Assembly (NCBI GenBank): GCA_012514595.1
Contig: JAAYZZ010000181.1
Coordinates: 1-6,608, forward strand
DNA: 6,608 nucleotides
From: Elusimicrobiota bacterium
GTDB taxonomy: Bacteria > Omnitrophota > Gorgyraeia > Zapsychrales > Fredricksoniimonadaceae
Direction of reading: 5' to 3'
Part shown: positions 6,487 through 6,608 of the stretch, one piece after another
How the letters are laid out: every line of letters begins with the position of its first letter
Position numbering within the stretch: the first letter of the stretch is position 1
Notes under the pieces: model-generated
Database searches by the model: none
Told to the model about the DNA's origin: nothing
What the model saw: only the letters and a program-made list of their open reading frames with translations
Translations under genes and position numbers: made by a program

Positions 6487-6608
6487 TTATCTGCGAGGCT
6501 CGAAATGTAATGCTGCGGAATTGATGCAGAAACGCTCTCCTGTTGGGGCCGGACCATCCTCGAAGACATGACCCAAATGCCCACCGCAGACCTTGCAGAA
6601 AACCTCGG
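6487..6608 (-). CDS. msrB: Peptide-methionine (R)-S-oxide reductase MsrB, C-terminal part (5' end outside window)
   Basis: Only the last 39 complete codons are inside the window, ending at TAA (6487-6489). The translation begins EVFCKVCGGHLGHVFEDGP, continues PTGERFCINSAALHFEPRR and then stops. This is the signature end of MsrB. The CxxC (CKVC) before GGHLGHVF is the second of the two zinc-binding CxxC pairs of the zinc-containing MsrB forms. The Cys in RFCINSAAL is the catalytic residue that attacks the sulfoxide. The following H-F-E-P tail is usual. MsrB reduces methionine-R-sulfoxide in oxidised proteins, normally with thioredoxin as reductant. Whether it is a lone MsrB or the C-terminal half of an MsrA-MsrB fusion, and whether it carries a signal peptide, cannot be told because the 5' part is missing. 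It is on the same strand as the giant gene, but the 141-bp gap gives no firm evidence of an operon. Confidence 0.93.
   Translation of the reverse strand, partial: EVFCKVCGGHLGHVFEDGPAPTGERFCINSAALHFEPRR

Overview
The window is almost entirely one giant reading frame on the minus strand. It opens at an ATG at 6345 (or 6333) and runs without a stop to position 1, where the window cuts it. That gives at least 2115 codons (2111 from the inner ATG) without the C-terminus. A second, partial gene lies upstream on the same strand at the right edge: the last ~40 codons of a peptide-methionine (R)-S-oxide reductase (msrB). The two genes are separated by 141 bp of AT-rich DNA. There are no RNA genes, transposase genes or CRISPR arrays that I can see.

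The sequence is moderately GC-rich and bacterial. From memory, not from a search, the N-terminal ~350 residues of the giant protein strongly resemble a module found at the front of very large uncharacterised proteins of Candidatus Omnitrophota (formerly Omnitrophica/OP3). Two examples of that resemblance are the stretches LWVNLSPEEKDRIIPEAFG and GRDLLAQDYLLKQ. Giant genes are typical of that phylum, so Omnitrophota is my best guess for the source.

Layout of the giant protein, numbering residues from the ATG at 6345: Sec-type signal peptide (1-26); Omnitrophota-type N-terminal module (about 28-385), interrupted by a short repeat-derived insert (about 243-272); a poorly recognisable stretch (385-545); a protein-kinase/aminoglycoside-phosphotransferase-like domain with an odd catalytic loop (about 545-700); an acetyltransferase (GNAT)-like domain (about 845-985); a helical, probably coiled-coil region (about 1028-1105); a class I SAM-methyltransferase-like domain (about 1165-1345); a second, more diverged methyltransferase/Rossmann-like domain (about 1450-1660); an unassigned linker (1660-1950); and a histidine-kinase module (H-box at 1961) cut by the window edge in the N-box of the ATPase domain.

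How the parts work together is unknown. The combination of kinase-like, acyltransferase-like, methyltransferase-like and histidine-kinase modules in one chain is the notable content. A signal-peptide-like N-terminus in front of domains that normally need cytosolic cofactors is the main puzzle. The long plus-strand open frames (1081-2604 and 3115-4590) lie codon-aligned opposite this gene and are not considered genes.
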